Below, piece by piece: positions 42,661-52,439 of a stretch of DNA of 64,000 nucleotides; positions within the stretch are counted from its first letter, which is position 1; each line of letters starts with the position of its first letter. The position numbers and the translations under genes were made by a program. The notes beneath the pieces are model-generated. The model did not search any database. It was given only the letters and a program-made list of their open reading frames with translations, and was not told where the DNA came from. The DNA lies in the NCBI GenBank assembly GCA_024867545.1, contig JANFNE010000042.1, positions 1 to 64,000 on the forward strand, in the 5' to 3' direction. The DNA is from Phytopythium helicoides. Lineage: Eukaryota > Oomycota > Peronosporomycetes > Pythiales > Pythiaceae.

Positions 42661-43217
42661 GTGCTTCGACCTGCTCTTTGCGTGCGTGTTCCCGTGTACT
42701 AGATCTTTGCTGCGAGCGGCTTGACGAAATCCCGCGAGCGCAGTCCGTGAGAATAGATAGATACCAAGACTTCTTGTGCACTGTTTTCTGTTGAGCGTTC
42801 AATCAATCCACCCCACTGTCATTCCAACTTCGAGGATTCGCAGCGTCCCGAGTGATACCAGTGAACCAATTGAGGCCAGCTCGTTTCGCCAAGACTGCCA
42901 ACTATTCCTGGGCATCCTGGCACTCAGAAGCCCTCGAGTCTGATCTTCGGTAAAGATAGGAGGCTGTAACAGGAAGGACCGACCATGACTCGAGGCTTCA
43001 AGATGGCAACCACAATGACTAAATAAAGCCCGCAAGCGGGAAGCGCAACCGCTTTATTGCCTCACTTTGTTTTCTCGTCCTCAGTTCGCTCGCTGAGCGC
43101 ACACCGCTCTCGGAGACCGAAGCGGGCTGAGTTTGGGCTCCACAGTCCCTGCCTGGACTTTTCTAGCGGGTCTTGCCATTAGACGCAGCAATCAACGAAG
43201 CTAGTCAAGAATTTGCC
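42661..43217. other. Intergenic region before the RGS gene
   Basis: 557 bp. No gene seen. A short hairpin-like AAGCCCGCAAGCGGGAAGCG lies at about 43026. The promoter of the RGS gene must lie in the right half. Confidence 0.4.
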
Positions 43218-44384
43218 ATGGCTAAGCGTGGCCAGAACGAGATCACCAAGCTGGTGGCGGTGTTGGAGAAGGGTGCCAAGGATAAGCGCGAGATTACCAT
43301 CGACGATATCATTTCCAACCCCATCTCGTGTGGCTATTTGCTCGACTTCTGCCAAAAGAGTGTACGTGATTGAATTCGATGCGCTTGTGCCTCTAGATGC
43401 GGTGTGACAGACGAGCGATATGTTCTTGATGGAGCAGTACTGTGCCGAGAACCTCAACTTCTTCATGGCGGTCGACAAATTCAAGGACGAGTGTAGCCTG
43501 CTGGACTTTCGCGATCCGGAGTCGGTGACCACGTGCAAAGAGATGGCCGACCAGATCTGGGCGGACTACTTGTCGCTCAACTCTCCGAACGAGGTTAGTC
43601 TCCCATCGGAAGATCGTGCAGAGACGATGGAGCGCATGAAGAAGCCTGGCGAGTTTCGTGGCAAGTTGTTCGATGTCGCAACTCAAGATGCGATCAAGAC
43701 CCTTCAGAAGGACACGCTCATGCGCTTTCTCAAGTCTCCACAGTACAATGAGATGGCAGCCAAAATCACTGCCGTGCACGACCTGTTGAGCAAGAAGGCA
43801 CTCGAGGCCGATGGCGCTTATCAGATCGATATGCCTACGCGGACGATGCTGACTGACGACAAGATTTCCCGGGAGTTCTCGCTGGACGATATTTTGAACG
43901 ACAAGATCCTGTTTACTGAGATGCTTGAGTACCTCGAGAAAAGTGCGTTGCCAACTCTTGCGGTGGTAGCGTTTCTGGTTGTTTGACACTAATGACTCTG
44001 CTGATGGTAATAGTGTTCAAGGCGGAGAACCTCAAGTGTGCGCGGCAGATCAGGCGGTTTGAGGAGTTGGCGCAAGAAAAGAAGTCCGATGATCTCAAGG
44101 ACTTTGCATGGGATGTCTACCTATTCTTCATTGCACCAGGTTCACCTTATGAGGTGTCATGCACGAACCTAGATCGAAAATCTGTGCAGCTGCGACTTGG
44201 ATGCCCAATCAAGTCCATGTTCGAGCCCATCCGTGAGAACACAATGCTCGTGCTCAAGCAAGACCACAAAAGCTTTTGTACACAGCTTCAGCCAAAGACC
44301 CTCAAGGACCGAATCAAGGCGGAGAAGTCAGGTGGTGCGCCAGCCAAGGGAGGATTCCTGTCGAAGATCAAGGTTTTCAAGTAA
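43218..44384 (+). CDS. Protein with two RGS domains
   Basis: Three exons: 43218-43361, 43411-43942, 44014-44384; 348 aa. RGS domains speed GTP hydrolysis by G-alpha subunits. First domain, about residues 24-190: TIDDIISNPISCGYLLDFC, then MEQYCAENLNFFMAVDKFKD, a long loop, and a C-terminal KDTLMRFLKSPQY helix. Second, about 215-335: SLDDILNDKILFTEMLEYLE, then FKAENLKCARQIRRFEEL, FIAPGSPYEVSC, and MLVLKQDHKSFC. Each keeps the core (helix, L..F/Y......ENL.F......F, then a terminal amphipathic helix). The second lacks several typical hydrophobic positions and may bind without GAP activity. The basic Gly-rich tail may contact membrane. Ends 193 bp before palindrome 2. Confidence 0.85.
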
Positions 44385-44897
44385 GCTAGGGGCGTGACCA
44401 GTCATGGCGTCAGCGCCGAAACCCATTACTATAGCAGAGCTCGCTTGATATGAGCGAGGAGCACGCTCGTGCGCTTGCATTTGGTCCGCATAGCTATATA
44501 CAAATCAAACAAACTCGCGTTGATGCCGACTTGAACGTGAACGAGCAAACTTTGCGTCTCTGGAACGCATCGCAACCTTCTTCATGATAGCATCAACTCT
44601 GGTCGTCTACGTGTGTGTTGGGCTCAAGCAAGTGCGATACAGCCACTACCTCATAGAGTCTTCGTGTCGAGGTAGAAGACGCCAACCATGAGTTGCTTGC
44701 TTGCTAGCTATAGTAACGAATGACAGGTGCCACCAGCGCAATGGAATGATAACTCTCATAAAAAAAACCACATGCAATCTTCCCTGAAGCGGAGTCCGCA
44801 CGGCTGCTTACATGCAAAGGCTACCTGCCGACGCACTCGGTGGCTCGCTCACTTGCCCGCTCGCTTCACTCGATTCTCGTTCTCGCCCCCTTCCTCT

Positions 44898-46444
44898 TCA
44901 CGGCGCACGCGACAGCGGCGTGTGCTGCGACGACGACTCGTCATGCGATGACTTGTGCTTCAGGTCCGACGTCGCGGCTTGCGTCTTCTCCTTGAAGTCC
45001 GTCGCCATCGAGCTCGCTTTGTCCTTGGCGTCCGTCGCCATCGAACTCGCCTTGTCCTTCACGTTCTCTGTCGCCGACTGCGTCTGGTCCTTGGCCGAGT
45101 CCGTCGTGCTCGTCTCCACCTTCATGGCGTGCAGCGTGTCAGCCACGTAGTCGAGCGACTGGTTGAGCACCTGGGCCGCCTTCTGCTTGAGACCTGCACC
45201 CTGCTCTTGTGCTCCTTGAGCCATCTCACTCGACTTAGCCTTGGTCGCGTCCACCGCCTGCGAGCTCTTCTCCACCGTCGTGTCCTTGGCTGACGTCGCG
45301 GTGTCGACGACCTTGTCCTTCGCCGATGTCGCCGTCGACGAGACTGACTGCTGAGCCGACGAGAGCTGGTGCTTGAGCGCCTCGAACCCATTCTGTGCCG
45401 TCTCGCGGGCGGCGTACATGATGCCGACGATCTTCTCCTTGGCCATCTGCGTTGTCGACGGACCGGTCGAGGAGGTCGAGGAGGTCGACTCGTTGAGTCC
45501 TTCGTACTCCTTGGCTCGGCCTGCAAGGTCGTTCAGCGTCTTCATCATGTCATCGACCGACTTGCGCGCCTCAGCCATCATTGCGTCCGACACGTTGTTG
45601 CCCTTGGCGCGGAACTCCTCGCTCAAGCGCTTCATCTGTGACGAGCGGATACCGCAGTGCGGTCAGAAAGGCCATTGAGACAGCACACGTCTCCCAACAA
45701 CAAAGCTCACCTTGTCGACCGAAGTCTCGGCTTGGCTGATGTCCTTGTGCATAGAGCTCGAGTTCACCGACGAGCTGCCGTTGTGGCGGTCGTGGTCCGC
45801 GATCACGTCCTTGAGCTGTGAGGGAGGCGAGAACGTGAGTCCCAACGTCAGAAAGCCACCGAAGTAGCAGCAGCAGCAGTAGCAGCAGCTGGACGTAACC
45901 TTACCGACTGCAGGTAGGCAGAAGTCTGCTCGGCACTACGGCGAAGGCCGTTCTCCAGCTGGTCCGGCAGCATATCCTTGATCGCTCCAGTCGCTTGCTT
46001 GGCTCTCTGGGTCATCGTGGCGGTGGCGGAGCTCGCGGCAGAGCTGGTCTTGTCACTCGCGTGACTCGCGGTTTGGCGCATCGAGTCCGCCGCCGACTGC
46101 CCCTGAGAATAGCGAGAGCTCGACTCGTGGGAGCCGTAGCCACCGCCAGTGCTCGTGTGGGAGTCAGAGTGCGGGATGTAGGCGCCACGCGTGTTGGGGT
46201 CGCTCGATGTCGCGTGCTGTCCGTGCTCGTTCTGTCCAGACGCCTTGAAGAGAGGGTCGCTCGTCACGTGGTAGCCGCGCGGGTCGTGAGACGCCTGGTT
46301 GCCGGTCGTCGAATAGGATCCCGCCTGTTGCTGCTGCTCGCTCGAGTGTTGTTGTTGTTGCTGCTGCTGCTGCTGCTGCTGGGAGGACTTGTCGGTCGCC
46401 TCCGAGTCCTTAGAGTCCTCCTTGTGGCGACGGGAGTGGAACAT
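44898..46444 (-). CDS. LEA-like helical protein with poly-Gln N-terminus (type a, left arm)
   Basis: Three exons, reading leftwards: 46444-45905, 45815-45711, 45635-44898; 460 aa. The N-terminal exon encodes MFHSRRHKEDSK, a run of 10 Gln, and a Ser/His/Gly-rich disordered region with two related blocks (HGQHATSSDPNTRGAY). Exons 2-3 are helical: YLQS|LKDVIADHDRHN at the family's conserved intron position, then DYVADTLHAMKVE and C-terminal DAKDKASSMATD repeats of LEA group 3 style, ending SSQHTPLSRAP. Gene structure and sequence are the same as the right-arm copy. The start lies 320 bp from the divergent type-b gene. A role in desiccation or membrane protection is inference from composition. 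Confidence 0.78.
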
Positions 46445-46764
46445 GTTGGTTGCTTGGGTACTTGGTAGCTTAGCTGCTTGGGGGTCACGTGCTCGAATTG
46501 AAAGTGGAGGACCGAGTTGCCAGCGCGGCAAGACCGACCTCTTCGCCTGGATCATTTGAATAAAGCACGCCGGGTCGAGAGAACCTTAACGGCAACCTGT
46601 CGCAGGAGTGGTGGCTGCCAGTCCCGCCGCAGCGTCGCGCAGGCGCCTTGAAGCTAGCTGCCACCGAGCTAACGGTCACATCTCGCTAAAGCTGGCGGTA
46701 AGCTACGAGCCAGGACAGCTAGCCTGCGCCAGATCTCGACTCGCCGTAACGCGTCGAACCCAGC
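46445..46764. promoter_or_regulatory. Bidirectional promoter between type-b and type-a LEA-like genes (left arm)
   Basis: 320 bp. A CACGTG box sits about 40 bp upstream of the type-a start (about 46486) within TTCAATTCGAGCACGTGACC (read on the minus strand). The same sequence precedes the loop gene at 48123. Mirrored at 49956-50275. Confidence 0.6.
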
Positions 46765-47652
46765 ATGAGCTCCGGAGGCATCCATCAGGGTGGAGGAGGA
46801 GGAGGAAGAAGGAGCAGCCGTCTCCACGTGCAGCTCGACGACGCCATTGCCGCGACCGGCAGTTTCCTCGACGCGGTGGAGTTTGCTCATCATGCGAGAC
46901 GTATGCTTTTGCCTGGTACGATCGCACTAACGAGCCGTTGTGGCACCCATGACGATCCATCAGCTCCATGACAAGCTGGCGCAGTACGACCGCGACCGCA
47001 CGTGCTTCACGCCAGCCTCCGAGTATCTCAAGAACAGCATCGAGCACGTTCAAAGCAAGCTGGATGAGGTGCGATGCGATGGATCAATCCTCATGTGTGA
47101 AGAGAAAGAGACAAACAAAATACCGCTAACATCACTTTCCGGTGCATCTGACAGTTCAAGGGCGACTCGGAGCGTGCTGGCACGGGGAAGTTGTCGCATG
47201 AGGATCGCGAGGCGCTAGCGATGTCCCTGGACGCCCTGAACAGCGCCGTCGAGAGCCTGACGCACTTTGCGCAGTCGTTCGACACGCACCGACGCTCGTT
47301 GGAGTGCGAGACGACCCACAAGCAGTCAGCAGCGCAGCCGCCGAGCGGCTCCGAGACGGAAGGGTCCGTTGAGAAGCTGGTGCGGTCGACTCTCTCGCAC
47401 GCTTGCCTGGGCTTTGACAAGCTTCAGCGCGGTCTCAACGAAGATGGGGACGACCACCAGGAAGAAACCAAGCACGTTGAAGACACGAAGGCTCCGTGGA
47501 AGCCGGCTCGCGTGAGGCGCAACTCGATCAGCATCGACGCGTTCGGAGATCAGCCGAGTGGAGTTGGAGAGGAGGGGGAGAAGGCCGACCGTGCGGATCG
47601 AGGGTACGTCGGTCACGCTCAGTTTGCCAACCAGACTGGTCCGGTGCCATGA
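46765..47652 (+). CDS. LEA-like family protein (type b, left arm)
   Basis: Three exons: 46765-46875, 46964-47068, 47155-47652; 237 aa. The donor at 46876 (GTGGAG) is weak but is the only one that keeps frame and puts the intron at the family position, before LHDKLAQYDRDR. Exon 2 is 105 nt, the same as exon 2 of the type-a gene. The N-terminus has a Gly-rich stretch encoded by GGA repeats. Then come SLDALNSAVESLTHFAQSF and, at the C-terminus, a basic phosphosite-like RVRRNSISIDAF. It is helical, without a recognised catalytic motif. Same sequence as the right-arm copy. Confidence 0.7.
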
Positions 47653-48122
47653 GTCATGCTCTCGCGTCCGTGGACGAAGGACAGTGGTGAAGTTGTGCAT
47701 TGAATGCTTCCAGGGTTTGTGTTCATGTGTTTTCTAATGCTCGGAATGGTGCTGCCGCGATGCATTCGCGCCAATGTTGCTTGCTCTCCTGCAACGTCTT
47801 GATTGCAACGGCAAATCTTTCCATTCAGGATGGTACTTGTGCTTTATTCATTCTTTCGTGTGGCTTCAAGGTGGAAGGCCGACTTGACTCAAACTTCAAC
47901 TTCACTATAATGCCTCCTGGTTGGGTTCCATGCGTTTCGGCATGTTGGCAGAGATCCGGCAGCCATCACCGTGTCAGCTGCTGTGCTGGGACTTCTGTTA
48001 GTGCTCTCGGATCGAGTCATGTCAAACTCGATTAGCAGTCAGCACCATGCCTCATTTTCAATTCGAGCACGTGACCAACAAGCAAGCAACCAAGCGACAG
48101 CATAGCAAACCGACCAGCCATC
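47653..48122. other. Intergenic DNA across the left arm/loop boundary
   Basis: 470 bp. The first 57 bp belong to the palindrome arm. The rest is the unique loop and contains the promoter of the loop gene, with a CACGTG box at about 48069. A CTTCAACTTC sequence (one base off the 10-mer motif) is at about 47894. Confidence 0.45.
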
Positions 48123-48647
48123 ATGTTCCACTCCCGTCACCATAAAGATTCTGACGCGATGAACGAGTTCTCTCAGCAACACGAGGAGCACCAGACGAAC
48201 TCTCGCTCGACGGCTGGTAACATCCACGATCCGCACGGACAGCATGCAGCGAGTGATCCTCAATTCAAGACAGTTGGACATGGCGAGCATGGACAACATT
48301 CGGCATCAAGCGACCCCAACATGCGTGGCGACTACCTCCCGCACTCGTCGGCTCACGACCATGGAAAACAGTCGCACGACTCACACACGGGGACTGATGG
48401 CTATGGCTTCTACGACACGAGTTCTCATCATCCACAGGGGCACACGATGATGGACCCTCACCACACCAAGGATCCTAACGAGAAGCAGTCGACGGCAAGC
48501 AAAGTGAAGGACAAGGTGAGCTCGATGGCGACGGATGCCAAGGACAAGATCAAGGAAAAGACGCAGGCTGCGAAGTCCAAATTGAAGGGCAAGCCGTCGC
48601 ATGACGAGTCGACGCAGCATCATACGACGCTATCGCACGCGCCATAA
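48123..48647 (+). CDS. Short LEA-like paralog in the palindrome loop (type c)
   Basis: Single exon, 174 aa. The first ~100 residues match exon 1 of the type-a gene (MFHSRHHKDSD, HGQHSASSDPNMRGDYLPH). The last ~55 match its C-terminus (KDKVSSMATDAKDKIKEKTQAAKSKLKGKPSHDEST...LSHAP). Everything between, about 280 residues including both introns of type a, is missing. The poly-Gln run is also absent. The upstream TTCAATTCGAGCACGTGACC is conserved with type a, so the promoter was copied too. Unlike the arm genes it has clearly diverged. Confidence 0.78.
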   Translation: MFHSRHHKDSDAMNEFSQQHEEHQTNSRSTAGNIHDPHGQHAASDPQFKTVGHGEHGQHSASSDPNMRGDYLPHSSAHDHGKQSHDSHTGTDGYGFYDTSSHHPQGHTMMDPHHTKDPNEKQSTASKVKDKVSSMATDAKDKIKEKTQAAKSKLKGKPSHDESTQHHTTLSHAP

Positions 48648-49067
48648 GGTCGAACGAGACAAGAAGTCGAATTGACCGACTGGAATTGGCTCAACTGTGA
48701 GCGGGGCATTTGCATACGAGAGTTGTGTGGTCTCTGCCTGTAGCAGACTGCATGTAGTAACCAGGGAATGAGAGCTGGCTTCATTGCATTGAATTGCAGC
48801 AGAATTGTGCTATGAGTTTGTTGCTGTCGGCCTCCTTCACGAACGGACAATGAAACGCATTTCACCGAGCTGATCATGGTGCATGCTGAATGACCAGTCG
48901 TCGACAACTGCGATTGTCTCTCGTCACCTTATACAAATCGAAACAAAGTCACCATGCACAGAGCTACAACAAACAAATGTTCAGTGCTTATCGAGCAACT
49001 ACGCCTACACAAGCATTCAATGCACAACTTCACCACTGTCCTTCGTCCACGGACGCGAGAGCATGAC
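48648..49067. other. 3' flank of loop gene and loop/right-arm boundary
   Basis: 420 bp, no gene seen. The right arm starts at 49011. Confidence 0.45.
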
Positions 49068-49955
49068 TCATGGCACCGGACCAGTCTGGTTGGCAAACTG
49101 AGCGTGACCGACGTACCCTCGATCCGCACGGTCGGCCTTCTCCCCCTCCTCTCCAACTCCACTCGGCTGATCTCCGAACGCGTCGATGCTGATCGAGTTG
49201 CGCCTCACGCGAGCCGGCTTCCACGGAGCCTTCGTGTCTTCAACGTGCTTGGTTTCTTCCTGGTGGTCGTCCCCATCTTCGTTGAGACCGCGCTGAAGCT
49301 TGTCAAAGCCCAGGCAAGCGTGCGAGAGAGTCGACCGCACCAGCTTCTCAACGGACCCTTCCGTCTCGGAGCCGCTCGGCGGCTGCGCTGCTGACTGCTT
49401 GTGGGTCGTCTCGCACTCCAACGAGCGTCGGTGCGTGTCGAACGACTGCGCAAAGTGCGTCAGGCTCTCGACGGCGCTGTTCAGGGCGTCCAGGGACATC
49501 GCTAGCGCCTCGCGATCCTCATGCGACAACTTCCCCGTGCCAGCACGCTCCGAGTCGCCCTTGAACTGTCAGATGCACCGGAAAGTGATGTTAGCGGTAT
49601 TTTGTTTGTCTCTTTCTCTTCACACATGAGGATTGATCCATCGCATCGCACCTCATCCAGCTTGCTTTGAACGTGCTCGATGCTGTTCTTGAGATACTCG
49701 GAGGCTGGCGTGAAGCACGTGCGGTCGCGGTCGTACTGCGCCAGCTTGTCATGGAGCTGATGGATCGTCATGGGTGCCACAACGGCTCGTTAGTGCGATC
49801 GTACCAGGCAAAAGCATACGTCTCGCATGATGAGCAAACTCCACCGCGTCGAGGAAACTGCCGGTCGCGGCAATGGCGTCGTCGAGCTGCACGTGGAGAC
49901 GGCTGCTCCTTCTTCCTCCTCCTCCTCCACCCTGATGGATGCCTCCGGAGCTCAT
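49068..49955 (-). CDS. LEA-like family protein (type b, right arm)
   Basis: Exons, reading leftwards: 49955-49845, 49756-49652, 49565-49068; 237 aa. It matches the left-arm copy at 46765-47652 over the whole gene, both introns included. Both copies look functional: no frame break, same start, same stop. Confidence 0.7.
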
Positions 49956-50275
49956 GCTGGGTTCGACGCGTTACGGCGAGTCGAGATCTGGCGCAGGCTA
50001 GCTGTCCTGGCTCGTAGCTTACCGCCAGCTTTAGCGAGATGTGACCGTTAGCTCGGTGGCAGCTAGCTTCAAGGCGCCTGCGCGACGCTGCGGCGGGACT
50101 GGCAGCCACCACTCCTGCGACAGGTTGCCGTTAAGGTTCTCTCGACCCGGCGTGCTTTATTCAAATGATCCAGGCGAAGAGGTCGGTCTTGCCGCGCTGG
50201 CAACTCGGTCCTCCACTTTCAATTCGAGCACGTGACCCCCAAGCAGCTAAGCTACCAAGTACCCAAGCAACCAAC
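49956..50275. promoter_or_regulatory. Bidirectional promoter between type-b and type-a LEA-like genes (right arm)
   Basis: Mirror of 46445-46764, including the CACGTG box at about 50229. Confidence 0.6.
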
Positions 50276-51822
50276 ATGTTCCACTCCCGTCGCCACAAGG
50301 AGGACTCTAAGGACTCGGAGGCGACCGACAAGTCCTCCCAGCAGCAGCAGCAGCAGCAGCAACAACAACAACACTCGAGCGAGCAGCAGCAACAGGCGGG
50401 ATCCTATTCGACGACCGGCAACCAGGCGTCTCACGACCCGCGCGGCTACCACGTGACGAGCGACCCTCTCTTCAAGGCGTCTGGACAGAACGAGCACGGA
50501 CAGCACGCGACATCGAGCGACCCCAACACGCGTGGCGCCTACATCCCGCACTCTGACTCCCACACGAGCACTGGCGGTGGCTACGGCTCCCACGAGTCGA
50601 GCTCTCGCTATTCTCAGGGGCAGTCGGCGGCGGACTCGATGCGCCAAACCGCGAGTCACGCGAGTGACAAGACCAGCTCTGCCGCGAGCTCCGCCACCGC
50701 CACGATGACCCAGAGAGCCAAGCAAGCGACTGGAGCGATCAAGGATATGCTGCCGGACCAGCTGGAGAACGGCCTTCGCCGTAGTGCCGAGCAGACTTCT
50801 GCCTACCTGCAGTCGGTAAGGTTACGTCCAGCTGCTGCTACTGCTGCTGCTGCTACTTCGGTGGCTTTCTGACGTTGGGACTCACGTTCTCGCCTCCCTC
50901 ACAGCTCAAGGACGTGATCGCGGACCACGACCGCCACAACGGCAGCTCGTCGGTGAACTCGAGCTCTATGCACAAGGACATCAGCCAAGCCGAGACTTCG
51001 GTCGACAAGGTGAGCTTTGTTGTTGGGAGACGTGTGCTGTCTCAATGGCCTTTCTGACCGCACTGCGGTATCCGCTCGTCACAGATGAAGCGCTTGAGCG
51101 AGGAGTTCCGCGCCAAGGGCAACAACGTGTCGGACGCAATGATGGCTGAGGCGCGCAAGTCGGTCGATGACATGATGAAGACGCTGAACGACCTTGCAGG
51201 CCGAGCCAAGGAGTACGAAGGACTCAACGAGTCGACCTCCTCGACCTCCTCGACCGGTCCGTCGACAACGCAGATGGCCAAGGAGAAGATCGTCGGCATC
51301 ATGTACGCCGCCCGCGAGACGGCACAGAATGGGTTCGAGGCGCTCAAGCACCAGCTCTCGTCGGCTCAGCAGTCAGTCTCGTCGACGGCGACATCGGCGA
51401 AGGACAAGGTCGTCGACACCGCGACGTCAGCCAAGGACACGACGGTGGAGAAGAGCTCGCAGGCGGTGGACGCGACCAAGGCTAAGTCGAGTGAGATGGC
51501 TCAAGGAGCACAAGAGCAGGGTGCAGGTCTCAAGCAGAAGGCGGCCCAGGTGCTCAACCAGTCGCTCGACTACGTGGCTGACACGCTGCACGCCATGAAG
51601 GTGGAGACGAGCACGACGGACTCGGCCAAGGACCAGACGCAGTCGGCGACAGAGAACGTGAAGGACAAGGCGAGTTCGATGGCGACGGACGCCAAGGACA
51701 AAGCGAGCTCGATGGCGACGGACTTCAAGGAGAAGACGCAAGCCGCGACGTCGGACCTGAAGCACAAGTCATCGCATGACGAGTCGTCGTCGCAGCACAC
51801 GCCGCTGTCGCGTGCGCCGTGA
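50276..51822 (+). CDS. LEA-like helical protein with poly-Gln N-terminus (type a, right arm)
   Basis: Three exons: 50276-50815, 50905-51009, 51085-51822; 460 aa, same as the left-arm protein. The CAG/CAA tract (50339-50371) has the same length in both arms, which is striking because such tracts normally drift quickly; it argues for very recent copying or gene conversion. Confidence 0.78.
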
Positions 51823-52439
51823 AGAGGAAGGGGACGAGAACGAGAATCGAGTGAAGCGAGCGGGCAAGTGAGCGAGCCACCGAGTGCGTCGGCAGGTAGC
51901 CTTTGCATGTAAGCAGCCGTGCGGACTCCGCTTCAGGGAAGATTGCATGTGGTTTTTTTTATGAGAGTTATCATTCCATTGCGCTGGTGGCACCTGTCAT
52001 TCGTTACTATAGCTAGCAAGCAAGCAACGCATGGTTGTCGTCTTCTTCCTCGACACGAAGACTCTATGAGGTAGTGGCTGTATCGCACTTGCTCGAGCCC
52101 TACATTTCCGTAGACGACTAGAGCTGATGCTAGCATGAAGTCAGCCATGCGACCAGAGGTGTCGAAGCAAACGCGGGATTGCAGCAGGGACATGACGGGA
52201 CGCGGCGCGAGCTCGCTGCGAAAAGCCGAGAGAAGGTCTCCCCAACGGTGGCATCTCGACCTATACTGTCGGCAAGATACTCGACAATGCTACCGTTGGA
52301 TGGCTGCTTTCCTCGATGCGCTGCTGCTGCCGCTGCTGCTGCTGCCTTGCCATTCTTCAGTTTGCTCTTGACCTCGCAAGCACTCGACTCGACACCTTCA
52401 CCCGACTCCTCGCCACTAGCCCTCGACGGACCAGCCACC
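51823..52439. other. Right-arm outer flank and promoter of the 558-aa LEA-like gene
   Basis: 617 bp. Up to about 52143 it is palindrome arm. The plus-strand frame of the next gene is open upstream from 52179, but a leader there would be low-complexity (an Ala-rich run at about 52320-52350). The ATG at 52440 gives the family-like N-terminus and is preferred. Confidence 0.45.

Larger units (their letters stand above)
44577..47709. repeat. Palindrome 2, left arm (inverted repeat, ~3.1 kb)
   Basis: Reverse complement of 49011-52143; matching coordinates sum to 96720 (centre 48360). From about 44623 to 47709 the two arms differ at hardly any position (one substitution near 44890 is clear, plus a few near 44690). 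The outermost ~45 bp, and possibly a further stretch outward, are related but clearly diverged. The loop is 1301 bp. Confidence 0.92.
49011..52143. repeat. Palindrome 2, right arm (inverted repeat, ~3.1 kb)
   Basis: Mirror of 44577-47709. High identity runs from 49011 to about 52097; 52098-52143 is a diverged continuation matching 44577-44622. Confidence 0.92.

Noticed and set aside
46350..46385. CRISPR-like or coding-independent meaning of the CAG/CAA tract
   Set aside because: Simple poly-Gln coding repeat within exon 1 of the type-a gene.
44577..52143. Terminal inverted repeats of a transposon
   Set aside because: No transposase, no target-site duplication seen, and the arms contain ordinary intron-containing genes. 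The same holds for palindrome 1.
52179..52439. N-terminal extension of the 558-aa LEA-like protein
   Set aside because: Low-complexity, non-family sequence. The ATG at 52440 aligns with the family N-terminus.
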